46,873 bases of DNA, taken from assembly GCA_025056655.1 (NCBI GenBank), contig JANWVL010000178.1:1-46873 (forward strand), given 5' to 3'. The position numbers and the translations under genes were made by a program. Of the stretch, positions 24,849 through 34,041 are shown piece by piece (within the stretch, counting starts at the first letter, position 1; each line of letters begins with the position of its first letter). This stretch comes from Candidatus Methylacidiphilales bacterium (GTDB taxonomy: Bacteria > Verrucomicrobiota > Verrucomicrobiia > Methylacidiphilales > JANWVL01). The notes beneath the pieces were generated by a model. It ran no database searches, was not told the origin of the DNA, and was given only the letters and a program-made list of their open reading frames with translations.

Positions 24849-24869
24849 AGGCTTGAAGGGGAATTAGTA

Positions 24870-25265
24870 TTAGACTTTGCCTCTCTTGGCATCTTTGTTG
24901 CGCTGCACACCGACCGTCTTGCGAGGACCTTTGCGAGTGCGAGCGTTGGTCGAGGTGCGTTGACCGCGAACAGGAAGACCGCGACGATGGCGGATGCCGC
25001 GGTAGCAGCCGATTGCTTGGAGGCGTTTGAGGTTTTGTTGGATTTCACGCCGTAGATCGCCTTCAATTACGTATTTATTCTCTTGGACAACTCTAATGAT
25101 TCGGTTGATTTGTGAGTCCGTGAGGTCTTTGGCGCGAATGTCGGGGTTGATCTCTGCTTGTTCGCAAATGATCCGGGCACGAGCGCGACCGATGCCGTAT
25201 ATGTAGGGCAAAGAGGCAACTATTTTTTTGTCACCAGGAATTTCTACTCCAAATATTCTTGGCAT
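24870..25265 (-). CDS. rpsM: 30S ribosomal protein S13
   Basis: 131 aa. [30 protein letters not shown] is the helix-two-turn-helix start, and the [27 protein letters not shown] tail reaches the P site. S13 contacts P-site tRNA and the 50S bridge. It follows rpmJ by 17 bases and opens the alpha-type group rpsM-rpsK-rpsD-rpoA-rplQ. Confidence 0.98.
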   Translation of the reverse strand: MPRIFGVEIPGDKKIVASLPYIYGIGRARARIICEQAEINPDIRAKDLTDSQINRIIRVVQENKYVIEGDLRREIQQNLKRLQAIGCYRGIRHRRGLPVRGQRTSTNARTRKGPRKTVGVQRNKDAKRGKV

Positions 25266-25282
25266 AAAATATAAGGTCGAGG

Positions 25283-25399
25283 TTACCCTTGCCTCTTTTT
25301 GAGGCGAGGGTTCTTTTTATTAATAACGTAGATTCGCCCTTTGCGTCGGACGATTTGACAATCAGCTGTCTTTCTTTTGACGGATGCGCGGACTTTCAT
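25283..25399 (-). CDS. rpmJ: 50S ribosomal protein L36 (zinc-ligand-poor type)
   Basis: 38 aa read directly from the minus strand: ATG at 25397-25399, TAA at 25283-25285. It begins [14 protein letters not shown] and ends NPRLKKRQG, the standard L36 frame. The zinc ribbon ligands C-x2-C-x12-C-x4-H are reduced to a single Cys (TADC), so zinc cannot be held as in the usual form. It lies 23 bases from infA and 17 from rpsM, the classical infA-rpmJ-rpsM order. Confidence 0.96.
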   Translation of the reverse strand: MKVRASVKRKTADCQIVRRKGRIYVINKKNPRLKKRQG

Positions 25400-25422
25400 G
25401 GTATTGTGGTTTGAAATTGAGA

Positions 25423-25641
25423 TTACTTTCTACTGATGACACGACCTCGGGTCAAATCATAGGGTGAAAGTTCTACCAAAACTTTATCGCCGGGCAAGAC
25501 TTTTATAAAATTTAACCGCATTTCCCCTGCAGCATGGCAGAGAATGCGATGACCGTTCGAAAGGCTTACGCGTAGAAGGTTGTGATTCATGACTTCAACG
25601 ACGGTGCCTTCGATTTGGATATTTTCTGAGTTGGCAGACAT
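25423..25641 (-). CDS. infA: Translation initiation factor IF-1
   Basis: 72 aa, the usual length. The OB-fold reads [20 protein letters not shown], then [41 protein letters not shown]-1 occupies the 30S A site during initiation. The start at 25641 is forced because the fold begins within ten residues; the gene therefore overlaps the 3' end of map by 55 bases in another frame. Confidence 0.97.
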   Translation of the reverse strand: MSANSENIQIEGTVVEVMNHNLLRVSLSNGHRILCHAAGEMRLNFIKVLPGDKVLVELSPYDLTRGRVISRK

Positions 25642-26384
25642 GTGAGGATCTCCGCTTCTTTTTCGGTGATGACAATGGTGTGTTCAAAATGAGCTGATGG
25701 AAGTCCATCTCGAGTGACAGCTGTCCATCCATCAGCGAGGATGCGAACATCTGGCGTGCCTAAGTTTACCATCGGCTCGATGGCCAGTGTCATTCCAGGC
25801 TTGAGTATAGGACCTGTGTGAGGTTGACCAAAATTTGGCACTTGAGGCTCTTCATGAATGTGACGACCGACGCCATGCCCGACAAATTCTCTTACGACGG
25901 AGAAGCGGTGTTTTTTGATATAAGATTCAATGCTATGAGATATATCTCCCACCCGAGCCCCTGCGCGCGCCGCAGCAATGCCGTGATAGAGAGCTTCTTC
26001 AGTCGCTGTGATGAGTCGCGCGATGTCGGCGGAAATTTCTCCGATGGGAATGGTCGCCGCGGTGTCTCCTATCCACCCGTTATGCAGGATGCCGACATCT
26101 ATTTTTACAATGTCGCCATATTGGATGCGGCGCGAGCTGCCGATACCGTGGACGACTTCTTCATTGATGCCTATGCAGATGTGGCCGGGAAACTTTCGAT
26201 AACCGTAGAACGCGCTTTTAACGCCGTATTCGCGCATAAGGTCAGCAGCAGCCTGATCAATCTCACGCGTAGTGACTCCTGGAGCGAGAAGATTTTTGAG
26301 TTGCTCAAGGATGGTCGCTGCCAGGGCTCCGCTTTCTCGCATGGCTTGGATTTCTGGTTCGCGCTTTATTGGAATTTGTGCCAT
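25587..26384 (-). CDS. map: Methionine aminopeptidase, type I
   Basis: 265 aa. N-terminal IPIKREPEIQAMRESGALAA, then GYRKFPGHICIGINEEVVHGI with the His near 80, metal-ligand Asp residues in DIVKIDVGILHNGWIGDTAAT, HGVGRHIHEEP and the Glu motifs GMTLAIEPM and FEHTIVITEKEAEIL. It removes the initiator Met from nascent proteins. The usual C-terminus falls at about EILT; the extra 17 residues ([17 protein letters not shown]) are read through the first 55 bases of infA. adk, often beside it, is absent. Confidence 0.97.
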   Translation of the reverse strand: MAQIPIKREPEIQAMRESGALAATILEQLKNLLAPGVTTREIDQAAADLMREYGVKSAFYGYRKFPGHICIGINEEVVHGIGSSRRIQYGDIVKIDVGILHNGWIGDTAATIPIGEISADIARLITATEEALYHGIAAARAGARVGDISHSIESYIKKHRFSVVREFVGHGVGRHIHEEPQVPNFGQPHTGPILKPGMTLAIEPMVNLGTPDVRILADGWTAVTRDGLPSAHFEHTIVITEKEAEILTCLPTQKISKSKAPSLKS

Positions 26385-26407
26385 GTGGGGGATGAAAGGA
26401 TGTGTGT

Positions 26408-27898
26408 TTACTTGCTAGAAAGCGCGATGGTGATGCCAGCTATGACGAGGATACCAATCAGCGCGTAAATCCACACCAGTGTAGTATCGTCGACAGTCCG
26501 GCTTTGTGTAGTGGCTTGAAACGCAGAACGCCCGCGGATACGCCCCTTTTTGAGGAAACCGTCATAATGACGTTGGAGAAGGTAGGTTTCCATTTGCCTC
26601 ATGACGTCTAGCACTACTCCCACCACAATCAGGAGACTTGTGCCTCCGAAGAATTGAGCCGTGACGTTGGGGATTTTAAGATTATGATGGATGATTAATG
26701 GCAAGATGGCAATGAAGGCAAGAAAAACAGCGCCAGCAAAGGTTAGCCGCGTCATAGCATGATCAAGGAACATAGCAGTGCCTTCTCCTGGACGCACACC
26801 CGGGATAGCTCCATTGTTCTTCTTAAGATCTTCTGCGATCTGAACAGGATTAAAGACCATCGCTACCCAGAAATAGGAGAAGAAAAAGATCATTAGCCCA
26901 TAGAGGACGTAATACATCCAGCCGTGGGTGAGGTTATTGATGAATTGCTGAATGCCGATGGGCATGTTTGGAATGATGCTTAGAACTGTGCTCGGAAAGA
27001 GAATGATAGATTGTGCAAAAATCACTGGCATCACACCTGCATAATTCAGCTTCAGAGGAAGATAGGAAGACTGGCCTCCGAAAATTTTGTTTCCGCGTAT
27101 TTGTTTAGCATATTGGACTGTAACCTTCCGTATTGCTTGTGTGATAGCGACGGTGGCAGCAATGACGGCAAAAAGAAAACCGAGTAGTGCGACAACTAAA
27201 AGGGGGCTCGTCACAACACTTCCTGCCGTGATTTTATTCCAAGCTTGGATCAGCGCTGCAGGAAGCTGAGCAAGGATACCTACGGTAATGATAATTGAGA
27301 TGCCGTTTCCTATTCCCTTATCAGTGATTTGTTCTCCCAGCCACATGAGGAGCATGGTGCCAGTCGTTAAGCTAAGAATTGTAGTAAACCGAAAAAGCGG
27401 GCCAGAATCAGAAACCAAGGGTGTCCCTTCTCTCAGGATGATCTCTTGAATCCCTTTGAGAAGTGGAATGCTTTCGGGCTTTTCAAAACCAATGGCCAAA
27501 AGGTAGCCTTGGAAAACGCAAAAAACAAGCGTCAAGAGGCGCGAATACTGAGTGATTTTCTGACGCCCCCCTTCTTCTCTCGAAAGTTTGCCGAGACTAG
27601 GCACGATTGCCGTGAGAAGTTGCATCATGATGCTTGCAGTGATGTAGGGCATTACACTGAGAGAAAAAATAGCGCAGTTTTCAAGCGCTCCCCCGCTGAA
27701 AAGATTGAAAAGACCAATGACTGAGCCTTGAGCTTGTTGATCAACAACACTCTCAAAGAACATTCCCAATATCGTGGAGTTAACACCGGGCACCGGTATC
27801 GCAGCCCCGACCCGTGCGATAACTATCACCGCAAGAGTAAAGAGGATGCGTTGGCGAAGCTCTGGAATCTTGAAGCAATTTGAAAAAGCCGAAAACAT
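26408..27898 (-). CDS. secY: Protein translocase subunit SecY with extra C-terminal helix
   Basis: 496 aa against about 440 usual. Ten membrane helices are visible, with plug-region motif FNLFSGGALENCAIFSLSVMPYI, SLGKLSREEGGRQKI, and the ribosome-binding loop RGNKIFGGQSSYLPLKLNYAGVMPVIFA, ending in the usual cytosolic HYDGFLKKGRIRGR (to residue 457). Beyond it lies a 39-residue tail with an 11th hydrophobic helix, about 474-493 (LVWIYALIGILVIAGITIAL). SecY is the pore of the Sec channel. The tail would put the C-terminus in the periplasm. It lies 16 bases after rplO and 23 before map. Confidence 0.97.
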   Translation of the reverse strand: MFSAFSNCFKIPELRQRILFTLAVIVIARVGAAIPVPGVNSTILGMFFESVVDQQAQGSVIGLFNLFSGGALENCAIFSLSVMPYITASIMMQLLTAIVPSLGKLSREEGGRQKITQYSRLLTLVFCVFQGYLLAIGFEKPESIPLLKGIQEIILREGTPLVSDSGPLFRFTTILSLTTGTMLLMWLGEQITDKGIGNGISIIITVGILAQLPAALIQAWNKITAGSVVTSPLLVVALLGFLFAVIAATVAITQAIRKVTVQYAKQIRGNKIFGGQSSYLPLKLNYAGVMPVIFAQSIILFPSTVLSIIPNMPIGIQQFINNLTHGWMYYVLYGLMIFFFSYFWVAMVFNPVQIAEDLKKNNGAIPGVRPGEGTAMFLDHAMTRLTFAGAVFLAFIAILPLIIHHNLKIPNVTAQFFGGTSLLIVVGVVLDVMRQMETYLLQRHYDGFLKKGRIRGRSAFQATTQSRTVDDTTLVWIYALIGILVIAGITIALSSK

Positions 27899-27914
27899 GG
27901 ATATTCAGGAGAAG

Positions 27915-28364
27915 TTATTTCGAAATAATTTCGACCGTTCCTCCCACGGCTTCTATCTTAGCTCGCGCCGCTGCACTGACAGCATGAACTTTGAATTGAA
28001 GCGGTTGCTTTATTTCTCCTTGAGCTAGAATTTTGACGCCATCCCAACGGCCATTCACAAGTCCATGTTGACGGAGAACCGCTTCATCTATTATCCCCGT
28101 AAGTCCGCGTTCCTCTATCGCTTTTAAGTTAACGGGCGCGTATCGAGTAGCAAACCGTGCATTGTTAAACCCTCTCTTAGGAATGCGGCGTATGAGGGGC
28201 ATCTGCCCCCCTTCAAATCCCAATCGTATGCTCCCACCCGATCGAGCCTTTTGGCCTTTATGTCCTTTTCCGCTAGTCTTGCCGTGACCAGAGCTTTCGC
28301 CACATCCGAGTCGTTTTTTGCGGTGTCGAGCACCAGGTTTGTTGCTGAGTTGTGGAAGTTTCAT
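27915..28364 (-). CDS. rplO: 50S ribosomal protein L15
   Basis: 149 aa from the ATG at 28364 (MKLPQLSNKPGAR); a GTG two codons upstream is possible. KKRLGCGESSGHGKTSGKGHKGQKARSG is the L15 glycine-rich tail, which threads into 23S rRNA. It lies 23 bases after rpsE; rpmD (L30), which normally lies between them, is missing. Confidence 0.97.
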   Translation of the reverse strand: MKLPQLSNKPGARHRKKRLGCGESSGHGKTSGKGHKGQKARSGGSIRLGFEGGQMPLIRRIPKRGFNNARFATRYAPVNLKAIEERGLTGIIDEAVLRQHGLVNGRWDGVKILAQGEIKQPLQFKVHAVSAAARAKIEAVGGTVEIISK

Positions 28365-28387
28365 AGACACGAATCCGAGATTATGGT

Positions 28388-29107
28388 TTATGGAGTAGAT
28401 TGAGATGACGAATCGTTCGTGTGGTTATCAGACGATATCGATGAAGAGGCTTTCCACTTTTTTCCCCTAAGGGTGTAGATCTCCTCCGGAGATCTCAACC
28501 TGCAGAGCGCATGAAGAGTGGCGTGGACAACATTAAACGGGTTAGCTGACCCAAGCGATTTAGCTAACACATCTCGCACTCCTGCAGCTTCACAGACTGC
28601 TCTGACTCCTGCTCCAGCGATAATACCCGTCCCAGGAGATGCAGGACGAAGCAGAACGTAACCTCCATCAAAGTGTGCCTCTACGGCGTGAGGAATAGTG
28701 CCATCCTTGAGCACAATATCATAGAGCCTTTTGGTCGCATTCTCAGTCGCCTTGCGAACGGCGTCAGCAACCTCATTGGCTTTACCAAAGCCCACCCCGA
28801 CTTTACCTTTGCGATCACCGACTACGACTAGAGCGCTAAATCCGAAGCGCCGACCGCCCTTGACAACTTTCGTGGTGCGATTGATGTGAACAACTTTATC
28901 TATTAACTCCGATGTGGGAGCCCGGTTAGAACGATCGGTGGTTCGAGAATTTCGCGTGCGATTGTTGCGCGAATTGTTTTTCCGATTCTTAGAGAGAGAA
29001 TCAGATGTCTCGGCATTCGGCTCTGAGATTAAAGCCGCATTTTCAATGCCTTCATTAAGTGTTTCTGTATTTACAGTGGATTCGATGTCTTGAGTAGGGT
29101 TAGGCAT
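28388..29107 (-). CDS. rpsE: 30S ribosomal protein S5 with N- and C-terminal extensions
   Basis: 239 aa against about 165 usual. The S5 core starts near residue 66 ([31 protein letters not shown]) and has [17 protein letters not shown] and [15 protein letters not shown]. The first 65 residues are Asn/Arg/Ser-rich ([16 protein letters not shown]), the last 20 Ser/Asp/Asn-rich. S5 shapes the mRNA entry channel and decoding accuracy. Both tails are in frame with no internal stop and probably disordered. Confidence 0.97.
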   Translation of the reverse strand: MPNPTQDIESTVNTETLNEGIENAALISEPNAETSDSLSKNRKNNSRNNRTRNSRTTDRSNRAPTSELIDKVVHINRTTKVVKGGRRFGFSALVVVGDRKGKVGVGFGKANEVADAVRKATENATKRLYDIVLKDGTIPHAVEAHFDGGYVLLRPASPGTGIIAGAGVRAVCEAAGVRDVLAKSLGSANPFNVVHATLHALCRLRSPEEIYTLRGKKWKASSSISSDNHTNDSSSQSTP

Positions 29108-29119
29108 ATGAATTAACTT

Positions 29120-29479
29120 TTAAAATTCTAATCCAGCCTCACGTGCCGCATCGGCGAGCGCTTTAACTTTTCCATGGTAGATAAATCCGCCTCGGTCAAA
29201 AACGACTTGATGGATGTTTTTTTCTTTTGCTCGCTGAGCAATAAGGGTGCCAATGACCCTTGCGCTATTGACGTTGGCAGATAATTTTTTTGCGCGTAGT
29301 TCCTTTTCAGTAGTAGCCGCACTCGCTAAGGTCACGCCGGCTTCATCATTGATGATCTGAGTGTAGATGTGCTTGCCAGAAAAAGCCACACTAAGGCGTG
29401 GGCGCTTTGCGGTGCCACTGATTTTTTTTCGAATTCTTTTGTGGATGCGTTTGCGAACAATGCGACGGGATATGCGCAT
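29120..29479 (-). CDS. rplR: 50S ribosomal protein L18
   Basis: 119 aa. [32 protein letters not shown] and the terminal [26 protein letters not shown] are characteristic. L18 binds 5S rRNA. It lies 12 bases from rpsE and 15 from rplF. Confidence 0.97.
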   Translation of the reverse strand: MRISRRIVRKRIHKRIRKKISGTAKRPRLSVAFSGKHIYTQIINDEAGVTLASAATTEKELRAKKLSANVNSARVIGTLIAQRAKEKNIHQVVFDRGGFIYHGKVKALADAAREAGLEF

Positions 29480-29494
29480 ATGATATGAACGAGG

Positions 29495-30037
29495 TTATTT
29501 GCTTTGAGCTGTTTTCCCTTGTTTGCGACGGATATATTCACCGACGTAGCGTATGCCCTTCCCTTTATAGGGTTCTGGAGGATAAAATCTCCTGATGTCA
29601 GCAGCAACAGCTCCCACTTTCTGCTTATCTATGCCTTCGACACTGATGTTCACGCTATCCGTGACGGTTATCTTTATCCCTTCCGGAATCTCATAGTTGA
29701 TTGGGTGGGAAAAACCAAGATTGAGGACCAGTGTCTTGCCTTGAACCGCTGACTTAAATCCCACTCCTTCGATTTGAAGATCTTTTTTGAAACCCTGTCG
29801 CACACCAATAATATGATTAGCAATTATAGCTCGAGCGAGCCCATGCCAAGCTTTGTGCTGACGGGTTTCTCCTTTATTTTCTAGGTAAGCACGTGATCCA
29901 TCGAGTTTAAGGGTAATTTGAGGAGGCAATGTGTAACTGAGTTTACCTTTCGGTCCTTCGATATTCACAAGGTTATCTATGACGTTCAGTTTTACGTCAC
30001 TCGGGATCTCTATCGGTTTCTTGCCTATTCGAGACAT
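29495..30037 (-). CDS. rplF: 50S ribosomal protein L6
   Basis: 180 aa, normal. MSRIGKKPIEIPSDVKL start and the second-domain FYPPEPYKGKGIRYVGEYIRRKQGKTAQSK end with the universal EPYKGKGI motif. L6 sits near the factor-binding site. It lies 13 bases after rpsH. Confidence 0.98.
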   Translation of the reverse strand: MSRIGKKPIEIPSDVKLNVIDNLVNIEGPKGKLSYTLPPQITLKLDGSRAYLENKGETRQHKAWHGLARAIIANHIIGVRQGFKKDLQIEGVGFKSAVQGKTLVLNLGFSHPINYEIPEGIKITVTDSVNISVEGIDKQKVGAVAADIRRFYPPEPYKGKGIRYVGEYIRRKQGKTAQSK

Positions 30038-30050
30038 AGATTACAATCAA

Positions 30051-30443
30051 TTAATGGACGGTGAGTAGTAATTCTCCTCCTAACCCTAATTTTTTAGCTT
30101 TATGGCCAGTTATGATGCCTTTAGGAGTTGATAATACTGCAATACCCATACCACCTAGAACTCGAGGTATTTCCTTGCAGGAGACGTAACGTCGAAGGCC
30201 AGGCTTACTTTCACGTTGAATGTCCGTGAGCGCGTATCTCTTACCTTCCACTCGAAGACGGACTTTGAGAAGCGGCTTTTTGCCGTTGGGTATGATCTCA
30301 ACATCACTCAGGTAACCCTCTTCTTTTAAGACTCGGGCAATTTGCCCTTTTACGCGGGAATGGGGAACTGTAACTTCAACTAGATGTGCTCGCACCGCGT
30401 TACGGAGGCAAGTAATGAAGTCAGATATGGGATCGGTTTGCAT
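30051..30443 (-). CDS. rpsH: 30S ribosomal protein S8
   Basis: 130 aa from the ATG at 30443 (MQTDPISDFITCLRNAVRAH), the canonical start; an upstream in-frame extension would run into rpsN. RVLGGMGIAVLSTPKGIITGHKAKKLGLGGELL matches the C-terminal rRNA-binding domain. S8 binds 16S helix 21 and represses the spc operon in E. coli. It lies 14 bases after rpsN. Confidence 0.97.
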   Translation of the reverse strand: MQTDPISDFITCLRNAVRAHLVEVTVPHSRVKGQIARVLKEEGYLSDVEIIPNGKKPLLKVRLRVEGKRYALTDIQRESKPGLRRYVSCKEIPRVLGGMGIAVLSTPKGIITGHKAKKLGLGGELLLTVH

Positions 30444-30457
30444 AGCCTTATCTGGTT

Positions 30458-30643
30458 CTACCAACTTGCTTTCATTACGCCTGGTATTTCCCCCCACTGG
30501 GCGAGCTCCCTAAATTGTATACGGCTGACCCCAAATTTACGGATATAGGCCCTACGACGGCCAGAAATTTTGCAGCGGTTATAAGCGCGCGTCCTAAACT
30601 TGGGTGTGCGTTTTTGTTTAGCGATCCAGGATTTCTTAGCCAT
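30458..30643 (-). CDS. rpsN: 30S ribosomal protein S14, short form without zinc site
   Basis: 61 aa from the ATG at 30643 ([12 protein letters not shown]); the longer open frame upstream has no S14 character. The length and [11 protein letters not shown] core match the short zinc-binding S14, yet only the first zinc Cys (NRCKI) survives: the partner is Ser and the second pair reads SRIQ in place of CRIC. So it is a short C-minus S14. It ends [18 protein letters not shown] as usual. It lies 19 bases after rplE. Confidence 0.96.
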   Translation of the reverse strand: MAKKSWIAKQKRTPKFRTRAYNRCKISGRRRAYIRKFGVSRIQFRELAQWGEIPGVMKASW

Positions 30644-30662
30644 AAGAACGTAGGTGTTTGGT

Positions 30663-31238
30663 TTATTTAGCAGTAGTTTGTAGATTTCTATTTCGATCGG
30701 AAAAAGGCATGCCGAAGAGCTGTAATAACTCCTTAGCCCGCTCGTCATTCCTTGCCGTAGTTACGAATGTGATGTCCATCCCTATATTTCTTTTAACTTT
30801 ATCGAGCTCAATTTCTGGAAATATCGTATGATCTTTGATACCCAGGGTATAATTTCCGTGACCGTCAAATGCTCGTGCAGAGACCCCTCGAAAATCACGA
30901 ATACGAGGAAGCGCCATTACAATGAGCCGCTCCATAAACTCATACATCATCCGCCCGCGTAAAGTCACTTTTAGGCCAATCGGTTGATTTTTCTTGAGCT
31001 TAAAGTTGGATATGGCTTTCTTCGCTTTTGTTTGCACAGGTTTTTGACCAGTTATCGCAGCTATATCTTTTTCAGCGTCTTCAAGAGCTGTCTTTTCTTC
31101 CGTCGAGCCGATGCAACAATTTACAACAATCTTCTCGATCTTAGGTATTTCGTTAATGTTGGAATAACGCCCAGACTCCATTAAGCTTGGAACGATTTTT
31201 TCTCGATAAAGGCGATCAAAATTTGCCCTAGCGTTCAT
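30663..31238 (-). CDS. rplE: 50S ribosomal protein L5
   Basis: 191 aa. [39 protein letters not shown] and [20 protein letters not shown] are L5 motifs. L5 binds 5S rRNA and contacts P-site tRNA. It lies 11 bases after rplX. Confidence 0.98.
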   Translation of the reverse strand: MNARANFDRLYREKIVPSLMESGRYSNINEIPKIEKIVVNCCIGSTEEKTALEDAEKDIAAITGQKPVQTKAKKAISNFKLKKNQPIGLKVTLRGRMMYEFMERLIVMALPRIRDFRGVSARAFDGHGNYTLGIKDHTIFPEIELDKVKRNIGMDITFVTTARNDERAKELLQLFGMPFSDRNRNLQTTAK

Positions 31239-31249
31239 AACTCAACCAG

Positions 31250-31558
31250 TTATTTAGATTTGGCTGCTCTTTTTCTTTGAAATCGCTCTTCGTATTTTTT
31301 AACATCCATGACCTTTGAGGCGTGGATTGGCGCTTCTCGTTGCACAAAACCGCCCTTAGGATTTTTTGGGTTGGGCTTAACTGCCTTCGTGACAATATTT
31401 ACTCCTTCGACGATCACACGGTTCTTCTTAGTAAGCACCTCCAGCACTTTGCCTTTCTTATTTTTGTGAACACCGGATATAACAATCACCTCTTGACCTT
31501 TCTTGACGTGAACACGGTGCCGCCTGGGAGCTAGCTGCGCTTTTCTCATACGATTCAT
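31250..31558 (-). CDS. rplX: 50S ribosomal protein L24
   Basis: 102 aa from the ATG at 31558; another ATG at 31549 (MRKAQ) is equally possible. The KOW motif [25 protein letters not shown] is followed by [13 protein letters not shown] and [11 protein letters not shown]24 starts 50S assembly. It lies 7 bases after rplN; AGAGG in the rplN end is a distant ribosome-binding candidate. Confidence 0.96.
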   Translation of the reverse strand: MNRMRKAQLAPRRHRVHVKKGQEVIVISGVHKNKKGKVLEVLTKKNRVIVEGVNIVTKAVKPNPKNPKGGFVQREAPIHASKVMDVKKYEERFQRKRAAKSK

Positions 31559-31565
31559 AGAGCTA

Positions 31566-31931
31566 TCAGACGACCTCTGGTGCAAGAGAGATAATTTTCA
31601 TAAAGTTCTTATCACGCAGCTCCCTTGCAACTGGACCAAAAATACGCGTGCCACGGGGATTCATATCCTTATCTATCACCACAATCGCGTTGGAGTCAAA
31701 GCGAAGATACGAACCGTCGCTACGTCGAATCGGATGCTTTGTGCGCACCACTACTGCACGGACTACATCACTCTTTTTCACCGTGCCATCTGGAGCTGCT
31801 TCTTTAATGTTGGCCGTTATGATGTCTCCGACGCGTGCAGTAAGAGATTTTCGGCCTACCACACCAATCATAGTTGCTTGCTTTGCGCCTGTGTTATCAG
31901 CAACAGTGAGCCATGAACGAATCTGAATCAT
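31566..31931 (-). CDS. rplN: 50S ribosomal protein L14
   Basis: 121 aa, normal. [18 protein letters not shown] start; [37 protein letters not shown] is diagnostic. L14 forms intersubunit bridges. Its ATG overlaps the rpsQ TGA (ATGA), so the two are translationally coupled. Confidence 0.98.
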   Translation of the reverse strand: MIQIRSWLTVADNTGAKQATMIGVVGRKSLTARVGDIITANIKEAAPDGTVKKSDVVRAVVVRTKHPIRRSDGSYLRFDSNAIVVIDKDMNPRGTRIFGPVARELRDKNFMKIISLAPEVV

Positions 31932-32254
31932 AGATTTACCTCCTGAACTGTCGAAGAAGAGGGTTCTGCCTTTTTGTCAATAGACACAAGCTGCCATCGC
32001 TTGAGGCGACTCAGCGGTCGTGTCTCACGAATTCTTACAATATCACCTACCCGCGCTTCATTCTTCTCATCATGCGCATAGTAGTTCTTATGCACCGTGA
32101 TAATTTTACGGTAGCGAGGATGTGCAATCCGACGAGCTACCCTCACGACAATCGTCTTGTCCATTTTATCAGAGATAACCTCTCCAACGCGCTCTTTTAC
32201 TACAGGCTTGCGCGTCGTTGCCGAAGCTGGGACATCGATATTGTCATTATTCAT
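31928..32254 (-). CDS. rpsQ: 30S ribosomal protein S17
   Basis: 108 aa from the ATG at 32254. The OB fold reads [61 protein letters not shown]. About 20 extra residues at each end compared with typical S17. A 68-base gap separates it from rpmC; I see no hairpin-plus-T tract there. Confidence 0.97.
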   Translation of the reverse strand: MNNDNIDVPASATTRKPVVKERVGEVISDKMDKTIVVRVARRIAHPRYRKIITVHKNYYAHDEKNEARVGDIVRIRETRPLSRLKRWQLVSIDKKAEPSSSTVQEVNL

Positions 32255-32322
32255 AACCAAACTTTACTTCGTTCGAGGGGGAGAAAGTGTAGATGATACT
32301 GCCAAGTTTTGCATCACTTTTT

Positions 32323-32520
32323 TTACGTTTTCTTAAGCTCTCGTTCCCTCAAGATAGTTTTCCCACGTGCAATAATCTTTTTAAGCTCTCTAATGCGATG
32401 TGGCTTCTCCAGCTGCCCTGTGACTTTCTGTATCCGAAGGTTAAACAGCTCTTGTCTAGCCTCCTGGCATTTACTTCTTATCTCTGCATCAGATAGCGCG
32501 CGTAATTCCTGGAGCTTCAT
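32323..32520 (-). CDS. rpmC: 50S ribosomal protein L29
   Basis: 65 aa, normal. [14 protein letters not shown] start and [29 protein letters not shown] are the L29 helical hairpin. L29 borders the nascent-peptide exit. It lies 18 bases after rplP. Confidence 0.97.
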   Translation of the reverse strand: MKLQELRALSDAEIRSKCQEARQELFNLRIQKVTGQLEKPHRIRELKKIIARGKTILRERELKKT

Positions 32521-32538
32521 ATGTCTTGTAAAGTTGGG

Positions 32539-32964
32539 TTAATATCCAAGTTGAGTAGTGCGATCAATAAAACGCGTTCGCACAGATAACTTGCTGGCTG
32601 CAAGACGGAAACACTCCCTCGCAGCAGCCTCAGTAAGCCCGTCCAATTCAAAGAGGATATTCCCCGGCCTTACGACTGCCACCCAAAATTCAGGTGCTCC
32701 TTTCCCCTTACCCATACGAGTCTCAGGGGGACGCTTAGTGACTGATTTGTCAGGAAAGACGCGGATCCATAGCTTGCCCTTACGCCGCATATTCCGAGTG
32801 ATGGCGACACGAGCCGCCTCAAGTTGTGTATTTTTAATCCACCCCCGCCCAAGTGCCTGCAGGGCATAGGATCCAAAGGCTATCGTTGTTCCACGAGTTG
32901 CGTTTCCTGCGCGACTCCCTCGTTGACTCTTTCGATACTTTACGCGTTTGGGTAACATTGCCAT
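32539..32964 (-). CDS. rplP: 50S ribosomal protein L16
   Basis: 141 aa. [48 protein letters not shown] and [19 protein letters not shown] are L16 motifs. ATG codons at 32964 and 32958 are both usable. L16 organises the A-site tRNA region. It lies 4 bases after rpsC. Confidence 0.98.
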   Translation of the reverse strand: MAMLPKRVKYRKSQRGSRAGNATRGTTIAFGSYALQALGRGWIKNTQLEAARVAITRNMRRKGKLWIRVFPDKSVTKRPPETRMGKGKGAPEFWVAVVRPGNILFELDGLTEAAARECFRLAASKLSVRTRFIDRTTQLGY

Positions 32965-32968
32965 AACG

Positions 32969-33613
32969 TTACACTGTCAATAAGACATCCTCCTTCCGAC
33001 AAATCCAGACTTTGATTCCAATTTTGCCAGCCACTGTATTGGCTTCAGCAAATCCATAATCCACATCTGCTCGAAGTGTGTGTAATGGAACTTTCCCTTC
33101 GAGGTATTGCTCAGAACGTGCAATCTCAGCGCCACCAAGACGTCCAGACACTTTAACACGAATTCCGATAGCACCAGCTTCTTGAGCGGATTGCACAGCT
33201 TTTTTCATAGCTCGTCGGTGTGAAATACGCCGTTCGATTTGCATCGCGATATTCTCTGCAACCAGTTGCGCATCGAGCTCAGGAGTCTTAACTTCCTTCA
33301 CCTCTACGAAAATCTCACGCGAGGGATCAACAATCTCAGCAATCATCCTTTTAAGATTGTCGAGTTCAGCTGCCTTTCTCCCGATCACAAGCCCAGGTCG
33401 TGCCGAAAAGATATTCACTCGAAGACGATTACCAGATCGCTCGATGAAGACTTTAGAGACCGCTGCTTCACGAAGCTTCTTCTTCAAGAACTGGCGAATG
33501 CGGTAATCCTCGATGAGAAATTCCGAGAATTGCTTTTTATTTGCATACCACATAGAGCGCCAGTTGCGATGGACGCCGACTCGAAAACCGATTGGGTTAA
33601 CTTTTTGTCCCAT
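32969..33613 (-). CDS. rpsC: 30S ribosomal protein S3
   Basis: 214 aa. [20 protein letters not shown] start, KH-domain motif [16 protein letters not shown] and [15 protein letters not shown]3 is at the mRNA entry and has helicase activity in the family. It lies 15 bases after rplV. Confidence 0.98.
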   Translation of the reverse strand: MGQKVNPIGFRVGVHRNWRSMWYANKKQFSEFLIEDYRIRQFLKKKLREAAVSKVFIERSGNRLRVNIFSARPGLVIGRKAAELDNLKRMIAEIVDPSREIFVEVKEVKTPELDAQLVAENIAMQIERRISHRRAMKKAVQSAQEAGAIGIRVKVSGRLGGAEIARSEQYLEGKVPLHTLRADVDYGFAEANTVAGKIGIKVWICRKEDVLLTV

Positions 33614-33628
33614 AGTTTATTCAGCTAC

Positions 33629-34036
33629 TTAGTTTGAAGTGTCAGATGATTCAGTTTTTTTCGTTGACTTTTTGGATTTGCTTGCTGACGGCTTAGTTAC
33701 TGGAGGCTGGTCCGTCAGCACAATGCGGATATGACTCGTGCGCTTTATTATTGGCCCAGCACTGCCTCGCGCTTTGGGTTGGTAACGTTTGAAACTCGGC
33801 CCTTCACCAATAGTTGCCTCGCGAATGTAGAGCGTCTCAGGCAGCAGATTATGATTATTCTCTGCATTTGCGATCGCTGATTTCAGCGTCTGGTAGATCA
33901 GACGCGCTGCTTTCTTAGGATAATATTCAAGCCGCCGCAATGCAAGAATAGCAGGCTCTCCTTGTATAGCACGAGCGACATCTCGAGCTTTGAATGCTGA
34001 GATACGCGCGTAACGGTAAATAGATTTCACTTCCAT
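33629..34036 (-). CDS. rplV: 50S ribosomal protein L22
   Basis: 135 aa against about 110. YARISAFKARDVARAIQGEPAILAL start, SAIANAENNHNL, and the beta-hairpin loop GEGPSFKRYQPKARGSAGPIIKRTSHI that lines the exit tunnel. The last 25 residues are Lys/Ser-rich (SASKSKKSTKKTESS). No clear ribosome-binding site precedes the ATG; it starts 5 bases after the secreted-protein gene, so translation probably depends on ribosomes finishing that gene. Confidence 0.97.
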   Translation of the reverse strand: MEVKSIYRYARISAFKARDVARAIQGEPAILALRRLEYYPKKAARLIYQTLKSAIANAENNHNLLPETLYIREATIGEGPSFKRYQPKARGSAGPIIKRTSHIRIVLTDQPPVTKPSASKSKKSTKKTESSDTSN

Positions 34037-34041
34037 ACTTT

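Noticed and set aside
30644-30748. N-terminal extension of S14
   Set aside because: The frame starts inside rplE and the extra residues resemble no S14; the ATG at 30643 gives the standard start.
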